Source: Rhytidiadelphus loreus (lineage: Eukaryota; Streptophyta; Bryopsida; Hypnales; Hylocomiaceae). From it: 64,000 bases of DNA. Shown here one piece after another: positions 31,257-44,592 of this stretch; position 1 is the stretch's first letter, and every line of letters begins with the position of its first letter. A program made the position numbers and the translations under genes. The stretch is taken from contig OX344762.1 in assembly GCA_947034895.1 (NCBI GenBank), positions 80,098,981-80,162,980 of the forward strand. Reading direction: 5' to 3'. The notes under the pieces are model-generated. The model searched no databases and had not been told where the DNA came from. It saw nothing but the letters and a program-made list of their open reading frames with translations.

Positions 31257-33404
31257 TCGCTGGTTTACAAATTCATTACAGAAAAATAAAGTATTACGTA
31301 GACAGCTTCCTCTTAAAAGTCCAGATTATTCTTCCACAGTCATGACAAACACCGTCGGATGAGGGCCTAAATCAACGGTGCCTAATTTGTTCATCCATTT
31401 CTGTTGCTTCATGTAAGCCTAATGATTTTCATCCAATACAATTCATTTAATTCTTTATATCCATGCTCTTCAAGTCTGGAAGTACGCAAATCCAATCATA
31501 TCTTCTAAATTGACAACGAAGGCAATTTTAGCTTCAATTTGTAATTGAACATGATTGTGATTTTATTTCCATATCAATTAGATTTTGAAATGACTTCACA
31601 GACATTAGCATTTAAAGGATAACTACTTCATTCAAAGATAAATCCAAAATGGTAATCAAGTTTTATGGAATTCCACACATGCTAGCACTAATGTGATTGC
31701 CAACACCAAAATATAGTCTCCCAAGCCCACTATTGACACAATACAAAGTATGGAAAAAGAAAAAGACATTCAGAAGCTTAGTCTTCGTCCTCATGCATAT
31801 AACTGTACCTCAGCAAAACTTCAGAACTTCAGAAACTCCCATAATTTCATCCACGATTTTACTTCTTCATGAACTGAAATCAAAACATTCCATTCCACTT
31901 GAAGAATTAGTTCCATTCAGTTGTTTTTTTAATCTTTAGGGTCCGTCCTATTTGCAATCTTGAAATTACAATAGCAACATCTACGTACAACTTAGAGCCC
32001 AATGCAATAGTTAATGTAATTATTTTGCACTCACGCATTGGTTGGCCTAAGCACTGGGCCTCTCTCCAACTCAAACTGCAACAAAAACATCTCTCACTGT
32101 GCTAACAAGGTCATTAAAAATTAGAATCATTGTTGTCATAGGTAATATGCCTAGTTCCCTTTTCGCTTACTATAGTAATCACAAAACAAATGATTTCTTG
32201 TAAGAACAATGTAGAAGATACCTGCTGTAGCTGAGGTCCAAAAATTTAAAAGTGGCTGAGGGAATCCTATCATCACAATCCACTTTAAACATGGAACAAT
32301 ACACTTATATTGTGTTGTTTGGGATTTAAACAGGTAATACATACACAATTCATTTTTATCATGAGACTATAACTTTCAAATCACTCATAAAATTAACTTC
32401 AAACTCTCTTCCAAAAAAAATTTTCACTATGCATTTGCCAAATACTCCAAAGCAATAGACTTCACAGTCACCCCTTACCTTTAGGATGACAACATGGACA
32501 CATTTCCAAACATAGAGTTGGTGGAATCCTTGGACTTCCATCATTACATGAAATTCCTGTAGTGCAGAAGAAGATGGTTGACTAAAATTAGCATATGTTT
32601 TTTTAGTTCATTTCTGTAGTACAATTTTCATTTCCATAATAGAAATTTGGAATATATGAAAAATAAGAGTTGAAAATGACACTAAAAAATGAGAATAAAT
32701 GCTACATTTAGAAGGTTAAACCATAATCTCCAACAAGACATTGACAAAATACTCTGGACTACTTGCTTGTTGTTTCATTAGTATGCAGTCTACACTAGAA
32801 TGCTTGACAACCTTTTTTTTCTTATCTGGGATAATTGCAGACAAGTTCTTTGAGACGTATGCATAACAATCCTTGTGAATAAAAGGCTTTCTATTCAAAT
32901 CCTTTATTTCATTCCCATTTCCATCCTGCCAGAAAATTCAGGTAGAAAAATAAATACTTCTTCACCACTTGGACATAAACTATGGTAAAAGAGATTCATT
33001 GGCAACATTTCCAGAGTCTTTTGTGATTGAGAAAGAAAAAAAAAACAAGACAAATGAGAGAAAACAAAACCCATCCATATGAATAAAAGGCTAAACCATC
33101 CATATGAATAAAAGAAGTCTTCAATATATATTCCACGTGAACAGCATCACTATGCACTATAACCTCAGTTCTTTATTAAAACGCATGTTGCTGACTATAG
33201 ATGAATAATGTAGTCAAGGACAGGCTTCAACATCAAAACCATCCTCTACGTCAGTTCTTGCAAGGATATTAACATCCTTGCTCATTCGTAAGAATTACTC
33301 AGTGCACCCAACAAAGAGGCAAACGCTGAAATCATAAGCTTTCATTCTTCCAAAACTTGTTAGACGTTCCTCTTAAATAAAACACTCAAACTACTTTAAT
33401 TGCA
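31257..33404. other. AT-rich DNA without a recognised gene
   Basis: It may include upstream exons of the preceding minus-strand gene, but none could be supported. Confidence 0.4.
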
Positions 33405-33729
33405 CAACCTGTGGGCGCTTAATTACCCACCCTTGGTAATTAATCGGACACAACCAGGTTCTAGGGGTTAACTAAATTCTAACCTAACGAGTGACTAAGC
33501 GTCGGTCCATTGTGCCTTCCAAGCAATGGATCTTCTTTACTAAGTTCCTAGTTTCCGCAGGTGACAATGGAGTTGCTCCCAATTGGCGAGGGAATAGTTC
33601 GGGCTAACCATCCCCTAACGGCAGCCTATGCGAACTACCACCGAATCTATCCTAATCTATGGGAATCTGAGGCTAATTGACCTTTTCTAAGACTAAGGAG
33701 GGATTACCTAAGTCCCTTCCATGGTTTCC

Positions 33730-34345
33730 TAAGTTGATTGGGTTTTTTCCTAATCTAAGTTATCTTTTTCCCTAATTTAATTTATCCTTTTTTCCTAATT
33801 TAATTTCTTAATTTAATTTATCTTTTTTCCTAATTTAATCTCCTAATTTAATTTATCTTTTTTCCTAATTTATCTCCTAATTTAATTTATCTAATTTATC
33901 TCCTAATTTAATTTATCTTTTTTCCTAATTTAATCTTCTAATTTAATTTATCTTTTATCTAATTTATCTCCTAATTTAATTTATCTAATTTACCTCCTAA
34001 TTTAATCTTCTAATTTAATTTATCTTTTTTCCTAATTTAATCTTCTAATTTAATTTATCTTTTATCTAATTTATCTCCTAATTTAATTTATCTAATTTAT
34101 CTCCTAATTTAATCTTTTAATTTAATTTATCTCTTATCTAATTTATCTCCTAATTTAATCTTTTAATTTAATTTATCTCTTATCTAATTTATCTCCTAAT
34201 TTAATCTTTTAATTTAATTTATCTCTTATCTAATTTATCTCCTAATTTAATCTTTTAATTTAATTTATCTCTTATCTAATTTATCTCCTAATTTAATCTT
34301 TTAATTTAATTTATCTCTTATCTAATTTATCTCCTAATTTAATTA
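33730..34345. repeat. AATTTAATTTATCT simple-repeat expansion in the LTR
   Basis: Irregular CCTAATTTAATTTATCTTTT units occupy the first part. A cleaner 46-bp unit is repeated about five times from about 34,095 to 34,345. The inverted partner LTR lacks this block, so it expanded after the copies diverged. Confidence 0.8.
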
Positions 34346-35267
34346 TTTTGTCTTGATCTAGTGTTTTACTTCTTGGTTGAGTTCTGACCTTAACAGTTAT
34401 TGGTTCCTAGTCCTATCCTATCTTAGTCTAATTTGGTTGCTTTTATGGTCAACTTCTACATATGAAATGGGTTTGGATACTTCAAGTCCTATCGATAAAC
34501 TTCTATGTCTAAACTCAAGGTTCCCCCCCCCCTTAATTCCTATTTGCTAATCGAAATTAATCGCTACCTAACAGGGTTCAGCGTAAATTAAAAGAAAGAA
34601 AGCCCCGGGGATTGGTTTACTGACTCACCTGATCGTCGTTGGCATGCGCGGCATTTTCCTCCATACCTTCGACCGCGTGCTCGTATTCCATAGTTGACAC
34701 GTATTTTGAAGTAGTAAAATGCCCACGGCTTAGTCTTCGGCGAAGTGGCACACTCTGAAGACCCTTAATGGTCCCTTCCTTTCTCCTTGCCCCTTTTTCT
34801 TTTACTTCAACACTATTCCTACCAACCCCTTAAATGAGACCTTACACCATATGACGCTAATCTAATGGAAGAATCACCTATTCCCTTATGTCGTCATTTT
34901 GGTGTCATCCTAATCTCTTTCCTAATGGTTGTAAGAAGCTTTTGAGATTTCCTACCTAATCCTATGACGCAACACTATTTATCGTCTCTCCCTTCTTCCT
35001 CTCCTATAACTACCCCCTTCCTAATTTTGTCATCATTGTGTGAGGTGGCTTGTTGGTGAGGGACCTTGAGAGGTTGTGCAGGTTTGGATGCATAGGATGG
35101 CGACTTCTCTTCCCCCCTTCTTCCTTTAGCCTTGAATTGGTCTTCCGTTAGTCCTTAACTAGACTCCCGGTTTTCAACCTTAGTGTGATGAAACCCCCCC
35201 AAAAAAGTGTGGTGGGGCCCCGCAAGGCATCGTCCCGTAGTGCTGAATTATTTGAGGTAAGGATTTC

Positions 35268-35440
35268 TCCTTCCCCCCCCCCCCTTGGACTCCCCAGCCC
35301 AAGCACCCTTGGACTTCCCCGATGCCCCAGCCCAAGCTCCCTGGACTCCCCAACTCCCCAGCCCGAGCCCCTTGGACTCCCTCGATACCCCGCCCAAGCT
35401 CCCTGACTCCCCAACCGGCTGGCTTGTCGGTACTGTTGCC
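35268..35440 (+). repeat. C-run and CCCAGCCCAAGC minisatellite
   Basis: A run of 12 C is followed by units of roughly 25-30 bp such as GACTCCCCAGCCCAAGCxCCC. Both strands give long proline or glycine/serine frames that are by-products of this composition. Confidence 0.7.
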
Positions 35441-37664
35441 GGTACTACTGCCGGTCCCGCTGCCGGGCTGCCCCGGTACTGGTGCTGGTGGTTGGTCTGG
35501 TGCTGGAGGCTGGCTGGTCCTTTTTCTTCCCTTCTAAATCCCTCCTCTCGGGTTCCCGTATGGGAACCCACTCAACTAAAAGCTAAACTGGATATTACTT
35601 CTTGTGGTCAGGGTAAAACAAGGGCTGGACTAAATGTGACGTTTTTTGAGGGCAGAGCTTCGCCGTTGTGGGATGAACTGGGAGTTAACCAAGCTATCCT
35701 ATGGGGGGGGGGTTCTTCCGCCTTTCTACCACCTAGGGGGTATCTTGGGAGCTAAACTTTACTTTTTCCCAAGAAAATCTTGGGAACTAAACTTTGGAAC
35801 CTAGACCTTCCCGGGTCCAAAGCTTTGCCGTAGAATCGGTTTTAACACCGACTTTAGGACTTGCAAGGGTTTGGGATTCAAAGCTCCGCCGTCTAGGACT
35901 CGTTTTAACACACTCTTTAGGACTCAAGGGGTCACAAGGTCAAAGCTTCGCCGTCCCCCGAAGGGTGGGGTCCTCACAACAAGGGAAAGGGTTACTAGGG
36001 TTAGATCTTTCTTCTAAGGCACATGTACATGCAAGATAGTAATGTTAAGAGACTTATGCACCAAAGGCCCCCCAAAGCGGCATCGCCAAGGTACGGTGGG
36101 GGGTTACTCTGGGGTTAATGCACGACACAAGATAAACTTTACCAAAGACTCTTCAAATGGGACCCAAAGATGGCCAAAGAAAACACACAAAGTACATACG
36201 TACGAGAAGAAGGACTCCAAGGACCTTTAAAAGCTGCAAATAGAACAACAACGGGAGCCAAAAGTGCTCCAAAAACACTGTAGAGGTTTTTTGGCCTAAA
36301 CGCCAAAAGCCCAAAAATTCCAAGATAACTTGGACCCACGGACCCAAAACAAGTATTGGGGGTGTTTTGGGAGAGAGGAGGGCCCCTTTTATAGGTTTCC
36401 AAGGGTCCACTCCCCCCCTCGACGAGTAACCTCATCCATCCGGATTTTCATCCAAGTTTGAGATTTTCACCTAATTTTGGGTTTTACACTGGTCCTAGCC
36501 TCTAACTTTTGGAGTTTAGCTCGGAATTGCAAATGGATTGCGCCAATGGCTTTAGAATGCCATTTTTAGCCTAAGGGACCCTCTACCCCCTATTTCTATC
36601 ACAAAAAACCCATTGGAAACTAGTGCCAACTGGAGCTAATTAAAAGGGTAAAAACCTAACTTTTGGGGTTTACCTCTTTTGGCCTGGGTAACTAGCTAGG
36701 GTTGTTGGGGAGGCTCTAGGGAGTAAGAAAAGGCTCCTTGATGTCTTCGTTCCGACTTCGTACGCTCCCGGGACGCCTTTCAACCCCGCAAAGATCTTGC
36801 CATAATTATTAATTGGGGGGATGTTGTCAGTTTCGGCTGCTTCCCGCTATTGGAACACCATGAAATTTGTCGGGGCGCGTTATTAACATAAAAGATGCTA
36901 GTCTAATTTTTAGTGAGATTTTATCGCGGCCTGGGGATTTCTCATGAATTTCCCAACGTGGCCTTTGGCGGTTGACTGCTCGGAAAAAGATCCTTTGGAG
37001 ATCAGGAAAAACCGAGACTTTTTTGGGGAACCTCTCATGGAGTCCCCCAAGCCACGTGCCAAGTCTTGGGCTATTCTGGCACACAGTTGGTGGCGAGGTG
37101 AAAACTGACTTCGGTTGAATCACCAGCAGTCAGGGAATCTTTTACATGTGAGGGAATCTTGGCGAATGGGTTTTGCCGTGGACATCCCGACATGTTCCAG
37201 ATCCAAGAACACTATCTGGCGGTTGTGGATTCTTCCATGCGGCCTGTCTGGGACAAGTAACACCTGCAAGCTAACAATTTGGATTCCTAATGTTTCGTCG
37301 GTGGAATGGGGAAACTAGAACCTATCTTTGGAGATTTACGTGGGGACCTCACTCACTCTCCTAAGACTTAATTTAGCCTATCATGGTCACATGCACTAGG
37401 TTTTGGGCTATTTTGGGTAAGTTCCTAGTAGCCCTATTGTTTTCCACTAATTACGGGTTCTAACCTATATACAAGTGGGTTTTATGGGTAATCTATGGAT
37501 AAAAGGCTATTTATGACCAAATGCTATACTAGTACGTGACATACCTATTTTGGTTCTACACTCTTTTTTGGGCTTTTTGTAGTACTTTATGCCTTAATTT
37601 GTAATAAACTAAAAAAAAGAAAACAATGAGTCCCAAGTGACGAATTTGGGGCTCACACAATCTC

Positions 37665-40600
37665 TGGGATAAAAGTCGGTATCTAAATGTAGTGAGACAT
37701 ATGTTCAAAACTTCATGCATGGAAGTTCCCGAATTAGATTTGTAAATAGCATTAGAGAATAGCAGGATATTCACAACTAGTGAATTTACGAAGTCCACTA
37801 TTAGAGAGAAATTATAGCAGTAGTTGAATATGTTCATTTCAAGTTAAGCATTTCAAATTTAATATAAATGTTCTTTTTAGTCGATCATGGTGATGTTAAT
37901 TACGATTTCAAATGAGACAATATTTTAATTGAATAATACATGCACTGCATGTTAACGTGATGAAAGATTTGTAAAAGACTAAACAATAACTTTATTTCAT
38001 TACCTCTCAAAAGATTTTTCTACATCATTACCTTCATAATTATAGCCTTAGCTAAAGACAACACAGTCTGATGCATAATGTACCTCCTTGCTTTTGCAAA
38101 ACTTCTTTATCTCTTGAACATGTCATCTGTATCACTGTATGAACTGATGCTAATGAATCAATGGCAAGAAACAAAATGCAGCAATCATATGTTGATTTAT
38201 TGAAAAATCCTTCTTCCTTAGAATCAGCATCCTCATGTGCTGCACAAAAAATTTAAACAAAGTTCAAAATAAAACTCATTATTTTATATTCGTGATATGT
38301 ATTTCTACGATGATTTGTATTCACACTCTAAATTCCAGTGCTCAATCTGACCATTGTAAATTAGTATCACGTTGAACAGGCGCAACCTACAATGCTTGGA
38401 CATCATAGATAAATGTAACATGCAATTGGAATCTGAAAATCAAGGAAATTCAACCTTCTTTCCAAACCACCCTTGAATTCTAAAAATCTGGGAAACTATG
38501 TTACACTTCTATGAGATGAGATACTTGAAGGTTCAATAATAGATGACGCAGTCAAGGATAATGAAAAGTCACTTGGAAGTGTGTGAAATCCTACTCATTC
38601 ATGATTCATCGATTTATAAGTAGTCATAGTTTGTCCTTAAAATTAACATTCTAGTGAATTGGATTTATCTCAAAAATTGAAATAAGTTCCACTGCAAATA
38701 ATTCCGATTAAATCATTAAAACCAGTAAAAACAACCATAAGCCACATTACTGAATTCCGTAGTTTAATAGTGACTGCATTGATAGGTTGCTATCAAAACG
38801 TTAAATCAGTTTGGAAAAGCAGCACAGGTCTGCCCAACACACAGTAGAAAACGAATTCAGAGAGCCACTATTTAAAAACTTATAGCGATGCATCTGTACC
38901 AATGTAAGATCATGTGGTTTGCATGTGCTGTGAATTCAAATTTGACCTTGACGACATGTTCTTACTTGCATGCAGACTGCAGTGGTGAGCTAACATTCTC
39001 GAAACTTAGACATTCTGAAAAGAAGAAACCTGAATAACTTGTAAATTTCACCGATTGAAACTAATATTTCTCTTCGAGCACTTCTGAGTGGGTCACATTT
39101 CATTTGTTCAACTTCATTTCATTGTTGACCAACACATGACATGTTCGAAACTTAATTTTGTGATATCAAATTTGGGAAAACATGAATTTCATATTGCAAA
39201 ATATGATTAGTGACACTCATCAATTAAGATCATTGAATGCTTCATGAAAGCATTTTATAGAAACACCCACTTTCCAGTTATGAATAGGCAAGACGGTCAC
39301 AGACAATTACTCGGTGTGTCACTGCAGCAGGACTTAAGACCACCTCCATTAAAAAGATTTCAAATCATCAAACAGTAATATCCATTGTATTGAACGCTGA
39401 AAACTTTTCATTGGTTGAGAAAATACCTACCACATATGCGGTTTAGGCCGAAGAGTATAACATTGTAGGTGATTACCAACTATTCATCCTCCATTCCAAA
39501 GCAATCTCTCTACACACCAACATCTAATCAGAGTAAGCAATAACAAATACATTAAGAAACTGCAATCATGCTAATGAATTTTTAAATGCACAACATGGCA
39601 GTGTTGTAATCTCGGTTTGTTCCGTGGAGAAGCTCCTTATACACCATATGAATTACCAAACTTTTGAATATCATCAGCTTTTCCACAGATGCAGAAAACG
39701 CTAGCGTCCACAGTTATATCAACATGTTCATCAATATTCACTAGAAGAAGTGTAAGTACTCAATCCCTAACTAACAAAACAGTCGCAAAAATATTGGTAT
39801 TTTTCTGAACAAAAAAAAGCGCACTGTGCATACCAAATTATTTTTTAACTCCGTTCTTCTCTAAGCTGTAATCTAACTAGTACATGACGCAGTGGCCAAC
39901 ATCAACCACATCTACATTTACAGGCTTATAGCATAGTATATATCACAATTACAAAGTTTTAATGAATGTAAAAAAATCTAACGATACAAAGACGAAATTA
40001 TATCACCTGTGACTAAGTTGATTATAGTAACTTTCGTAACATATTTATAACATTCAGACCTTTTAGATTAGACTTTCTATTCTACCTACTGATTTTGGGG
40101 TTCATATTTGTACCCTTCACAGTTGTTGAACATGAGAAATTGCTTGGTGAACGACAGCTTTACAAAAGTACGAATCTAGTATGCGTCTGCAGTTCACAAA
40201 TCTTACCCATGAAGCGCAGAACCTTGAGAATGAAACTTACACTCTCCATAATGTCACCCAATGCATTAAGACTTGTGGACAATAACCTGCTATGAATGAT
40301 CAAAGGGTGCATTAGTAGTCTCGTAAACGGCAAACTCAAGTTTGCGGCCATCTGCAAATATACAACCGCTGAAAATGGGACGCCAGGCGCAAGGTAACAA
40401 AGACAACGAAGGAAGTCTGGATTGAAATAGAAAATTAATTACCTTTGGCTACTCATGCCTCTCCCCCTTCATGTTCAGCATTCATGTTTCTAATATTGAA
40501 ACTTCTGTCCTCCGCAAACACGCACCGCTTCTTCTGAGAGCTCCTGTCTATAATGGACTGTCAAGAATATGATGGCGTGTATGATCATGAGAAAGGCATT

Positions 40601-40689
40601 GGAGGATGATGTAAATGGAGAAACAACTCGAAATTGCATAGAAAAGCATCACTAACAATACAACCACATACACAGTGCACACTTCGTGG
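37665..40689. other. AT-rich DNA between the two solo LTRs
   Basis: No gene is recognised. Composition matches 22.4-33.4 kb and 43.8-47.4 kb, so this is probably the same original stretch split by the two LTR insertions. Confidence 0.45.
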
Positions 40690-40694
40690 GTTGG
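40690..40694. repeat. target site duplication GTTGG, left
   Basis: The five bases directly before TGTGAGCC match the five bases directly after the LTR's terminal CCCACA (43,781-43,785). The perfect duplication shows that 40,695-43,780 inserted as, or was left as, one LTR unit. Confidence 0.85.
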
Positions 40695-41710
40695 TGTGAG
40701 CCCCAAATTCGTCACTTGGGACTCATTGTTTTCTTTTTTTTAGTTTATTACAAATTAAGGCATAAAGTACTACAAAAAGCCCAAAAAAGAGTGTAGAACC
40801 AAAATAGGTATGTCACGTACCAGTATAGCATTTGGTCATAAATAGCCTTTTATCCATAGATTACCCATAAAACCCATTTGTATATAGGTTAGAACCCGTA
40901 AATAGTGGAAAACAATAGGGCTACTGGGAACTTATCCAAAATAGCCCAAACCCATTGCATGTGACCATGATAGGCTAAATTAGTCTTAGGAGAGTGAGTG
41001 AGGTCCCCACGTAAATCTCCAAAGATAGGTTCTAGTTTCCCCATTCCACCGACGAAACATTAGGAATCCAAATTGTTAGCTTGCAGGTGTTACTTGTCCC
41101 AGACAGGCCGCATGGAGGAATCCACAGCCGCCAGATAGTATTCTTGGATCTGGAACATGTTGGGGTGTCCACGGCAAAATCCATTCGCCAAGATTCCCTC
41201 ACGTGTGAAAGATTCCCTGACTGTTGGTGATTCAACTGAAGTCAGTTTTCACCTCGCCACCAACTGTGTGTTGGAATAGCTCAAGACTTGGCACGTAGAT
41301 TGGGGGACTCCATGAGAGGTCCCCCAAAAAGTCTCGATTTTTTCTGATCTCCAAAGGATCTTTTTCCGAGCAGTCAACCGCCAAAGGCCATAGTGGGAAA
41401 TTCATGGAAAATACCCAGGCCGCGGTAAAATCTCACTAAAAATTAGACTAGCATCTTTTATGTTAATAATGCGCCCCCGACAAATTTCACGATGTTCCAA
41501 TAGCGGGAGACAGCCGAAACTGACAACATTCCCCCAATTAATAATTACGACAAGATCTTTGCGGGGTTGACCGGCGTCCCAGGAGCGTACGAAGTCGGAA
41601 CAAAGACATCAAGGAGTCTTTTCTTACTCCCTAGAGCCTCCCCAACAACCCTAGCTAGTTACCCAGGCCAAAAGAGATAAACCCCCAAAGTTAGGTTTTT
41701 ACCCTTTTAA

Positions 41711-41752
41711 TTGGCCCTAGTTGGCCCTAGTTGGCCCTAGTTGGCCCTAGTT
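41711..41752 (+). repeat. TTGGCCCTAG tandem repeat, four copies
   Basis: Four exact 10-bp units in a row inside the LTR; the inverted partner has only one related GCCAACTGGAGC phrase in the same place. Confidence 0.8.
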
Positions 41753-41918
41753 TCCAATGGTTTTATTGTGATAGAAATAGGGGGTAAGGGGTCCTTTAGA
41801 CTAAAAATGGCATTCTAAAGCCATTGGCGCAATCCATTTGCAATTTGAAGTTAAACTCCAAAAGTTAGATGTTAGGACCAGCGTAAAAACCAAACTAGGT
41901 GAAAATCTCGAAAGATAA

Positions 41919-42118
41919 GAGATATGCTTACCTCGGTATTTGAGAGGTGGAAATCTCAAAAGATATGGACGGAAATCCTAAAGAGATATGCTTACCTCGA
42001 TAGTCGGTATTTGACTATTTGAGAGGTGGAAATCTCAAAAGATATGGACGGAAATCCTAAAGAGATATGCTTACTTCGGTAGTCGGTATTTGACTATTTG
42101 GAAGGTGGAAATCTCAAA
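41919..42118 (+). repeat. 64-79 bp tandem repeat, three copies
   Basis: GATATGCTTAC begins near 41,921, 41,985 and 42,064; each unit contains GAGGTGGAAATCTCAAAAGATA. The later units have an extra GTCGGTATTTGACTAT phrase. Confidence 0.75.
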
Positions 42119-42680
42119 AGATAAGGATGAAATCCGGATGGATGTAGTAGCAAGTCAAGGGGGGGAGTGGGCCCTTGGAACCCTATAAAAGGGGGCCCTT
42201 CTCCCTTCCAAACCCCCCCTCCATTTGGAGAGACTTTGGGTTGGAACCAAAGCTCTCAAGGTCCTTGATTGAGTCTTTAGAGTTAGGATCCTTGGGTCCA
42301 TTTTTGTAAGAGCCTTGACGTTTGACCAAGCAACTTTGAATAGAGTCTTGTTGAGCCTTTGTGGGGCTCCATTGTTCTTGTTTCTCAAGTTTGTAGAGGC
42401 CTTGGGGGTCCTCTACCTTGTGTGTCTTAAAGTTCTTTAGAGTGCAAATCTTTAGAGTCTTTTAGTCTTGTTGTTACATCCTTTTGGAGAGACCTTGGGT
42501 TGGAACCAAGGCTCTTAAGTCCCCGCTATTGTTGGTCCCCTTGGGACGGCGAAGCTTTGAACCTCCCTCAATTGTTGTTGGATCTAACTTGTGTGAATTT
42601 TCTTAGTACTTTAGCCAAGACACTTTGCAACGGTGTTTAAAGCTTTGTTGGCTCCATTGTGGTTATTTCTTGTGTTTGAG

Positions 42681-42955
42681 CTTGCTTGGGTCCCACTTTT
42701 GAGGGGTAACACTTTTACCTCCATTGTGGTGATAGTTCTTGTATTGGAGCTTGCTTAGGTCCCACTATTGAGGGGTAGCACTTTTACCCCCATTGTGGTG
42801 ATAACTGGTGTGTTCTTGCTTGCTTGGGTCCCACTTTTGAGGGGTCCCACTTTTACCTCCATTGTGGTGATAGCTTTTGTGTTCTTGCTTGCTTGGGTCC
42901 CACCGTTGAGGGGTAGCACTTTTACCCCCATAGTGGTGATAGGGTGGTGTGTTTT
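42681..42955 (+). repeat. 69-bp tandem repeat, four copies
   Basis: CTTGCTTxGGTCCCAC occurs at 42,681, 42,750, 42,819 and 42,888, exactly 69 bp apart, with GAGGGG and ACTTTTACC(T/C)CCAT in each. 69 is a multiple of three, so long frames open through it; they are not genes. Confidence 0.85.
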
Positions 42956-43785
42956 GAGTGAATTGAGAAAAATTGTACTAACCCTAGAGATACCCTCCAC
43001 CGTACCTTGGTGATGCCGCTTTGGAGGGCCTCTAGTGCATAATGTGAGTGGGGTCATTGTTAAAGGTGTAAGGGGGTTGTTGAAGGTGTTAAAGGGTAGA
43101 CTTTTCTTTCATTTAGACTTTGTAGGTGTCAATTGTTAGTCAAGGCCGAGAGCTAGGTACCATTAGGACTGAAGTCAGGTCAAATTTGATTAGATAAGCT
43201 TAGAGTAGACCCAGAGAGGTTTCCAAAAACATAAGATACGTAGGAATTGGAGTTAGGATGCCCAAGATATCGATGGATGAAGTTTAGAGCCCAAAACGGA
43301 TGAAACTTGGAAGTGTTCGTCCAACCAAGTTGGGACTTAGGATTTAGCTAGGAAATAGGGATTCAGGTCCGTAGGTCAAATTTCACCCTCAAACAAATTT
43401 GGAAACCCATAGAAAACCATGGATGAAGTTTGATAGCCCCGTGGTCAAAACTTCATCCACCCATAGCAGGTGATTAGAGAGTCCAATCTGAACGAGCCTT
43501 AGGTTTTTAGAAATGGCGTGAGATAATCTCCTACCTTGGGACATTAGAGTAGAACTTGGAAATAGGAAACGCAAAAACATAACATAGCAAGATAGCCAAC
43601 TTAGGAGTCATTTAGAACCACGATTAGAGAGTCACGATTAGGGACTTAGCAAAAAAGATCCATTGCTTGAAAGGCACAATGGATTGACGCTTAGACACCC
43701 AATAGAGTAGAAAACTACCATAGGACTAGAACCTGGTTGTGTTCGCTGATTTACCAAGGGTGGGTAAATAAGCGCCCACAGTTGG

Positions 43786-44592
43786 CTTGGCTTCATCATG
43801 GTGGCACTTGTAATGTTCAAATTGCCCTCACTCCATAGTTGTCAAAATCCCCTACGTTGTTGTAAATCACATTATCAAAGTAAATTGCCACCAAGGTTGC
43901 ATCTGATAAACCATCAGTGATAGTTGGCCAAGAAAATGTGGTCACTCCTGCTCTGTAAAAGTCCAAGGCACAGAAGTTGCATTTCCAGCACGACTAAATT
44001 TCATGATATATGGGACTAAATGATAACCACATCCTAAAGAATGCTTGACCTCGTTTACTATAAAGCCAGAGAAATTCCAAATCTACTTCACATGCTCAGC
44101 TTTTGTTAGAATTTGGAGCGCCTTTTCGTCCGCATTCATTGATATCTTCGTTTAGTCCCGTACTTCTTTGAGTGACCATGACAAGGTTTTCTGAAGCCAA
44201 TTCTCCACGTAAAAAACATTTCTCAATGTCCAAACATTGTGATTATGAACAACCGGGAAGTATGTAAAAACTTATACATTAACGTCATGTCTATAGAACT
44301 AGAAAACATATAGTTCGTACATTTGAACTTCCATATTCATGAATACTCTACATAAAAGTCTATTACTTTAAAAACTAGAAAACATTACACATAAAATGAT
44401 GCTATGCAAGTAACAAAAGTAGACGGGAGCTTCGTACTTGAACTACATAGCAGCATGTGCACACTGAATTGCTAGTCAACGCAATCTTGTCAATATTGAA
44501 GTTCAATTGTTGTGCCAAAAAACATACGTCTAATTGCTTCGTTCAATCTTCAACGTGCTTTGCCTCAATCAAAATTCAGTGAATTCTTCTTT
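43786..44592. other. AT-rich DNA without a gene
   Basis: This is the right-hand continuation of the host sequence after the solo LTR. It includes the probable 3' region of the minus-strand gene that follows. Confidence 0.4.

Larger units (their letters stand above)
33410..37659 (-). mobile_element. solo LTR, 4.25 kb, minus orientation
   Basis: On the minus strand it begins TGTGAGCCCCAAATTCGTCA and ends GCGCCCACA, the TG...CA form of retrotransposon LTRs. It is homologous along much of its length, inverted, to 40,695-43,780. A TATAAAAG box at 36,386-36,393 (minus strand) would mark the U3/R border. Flanks are CAACC (33,405-33,409) and CAATC (37,660-37,664), a 5-bp duplication with one change. 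No gag or pol frame is inside, and the proline-rich frames at 35,285-35,755 come from a short tandem repeat. Expanded simple repeats make this copy longer than its partner. It is interpreted as a solo LTR left after recombination. Confidence 0.7.
40695..43780 (+). mobile_element. solo LTR, 3.09 kb, plus orientation, perfect 5-bp TSD
   Basis: It runs from TGTGAGCCCCAAATTCGTCA to GCGCCCACA and is flanked by GTTGG on both sides. TATAAAAG at 42,184-42,191 lies about half way, followed by a C-rich start region, consistent with U3 before it and R-U5 after it. No primer-binding site, gag or pol is present. The length is at the long end for plant LTRs (some Gypsy/Tat types have multi-kilobase LTRs); I cannot assign the lineage without internal domains. 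Confidence 0.8.

Noticed and set aside
35185..35755. Proline-rich protein frames
   Set aside because: They run through a C-run and a CCCAGCCC minisatellite and exist on both strands.
36042..36435. Overlapping frames on both strands near the LTR TATA box
   Set aside because: They are short, mutually antisense and absent from the partner LTR.
42755..43057. Minus-strand frame with repeated VKVLPLNGGTQASKN-like units
   Set aside because: It is generated by the 69-bp tandem repeat inside the LTR.
33410..43780. One 10.4-kb foldback transposon with 3-4 kb inverted arms
   Set aside because: The right arm has its own perfect 5-bp duplication on both sides and both arms have LTR-type TG...CA ends and TATA boxes, which fits two separate solo LTRs better.
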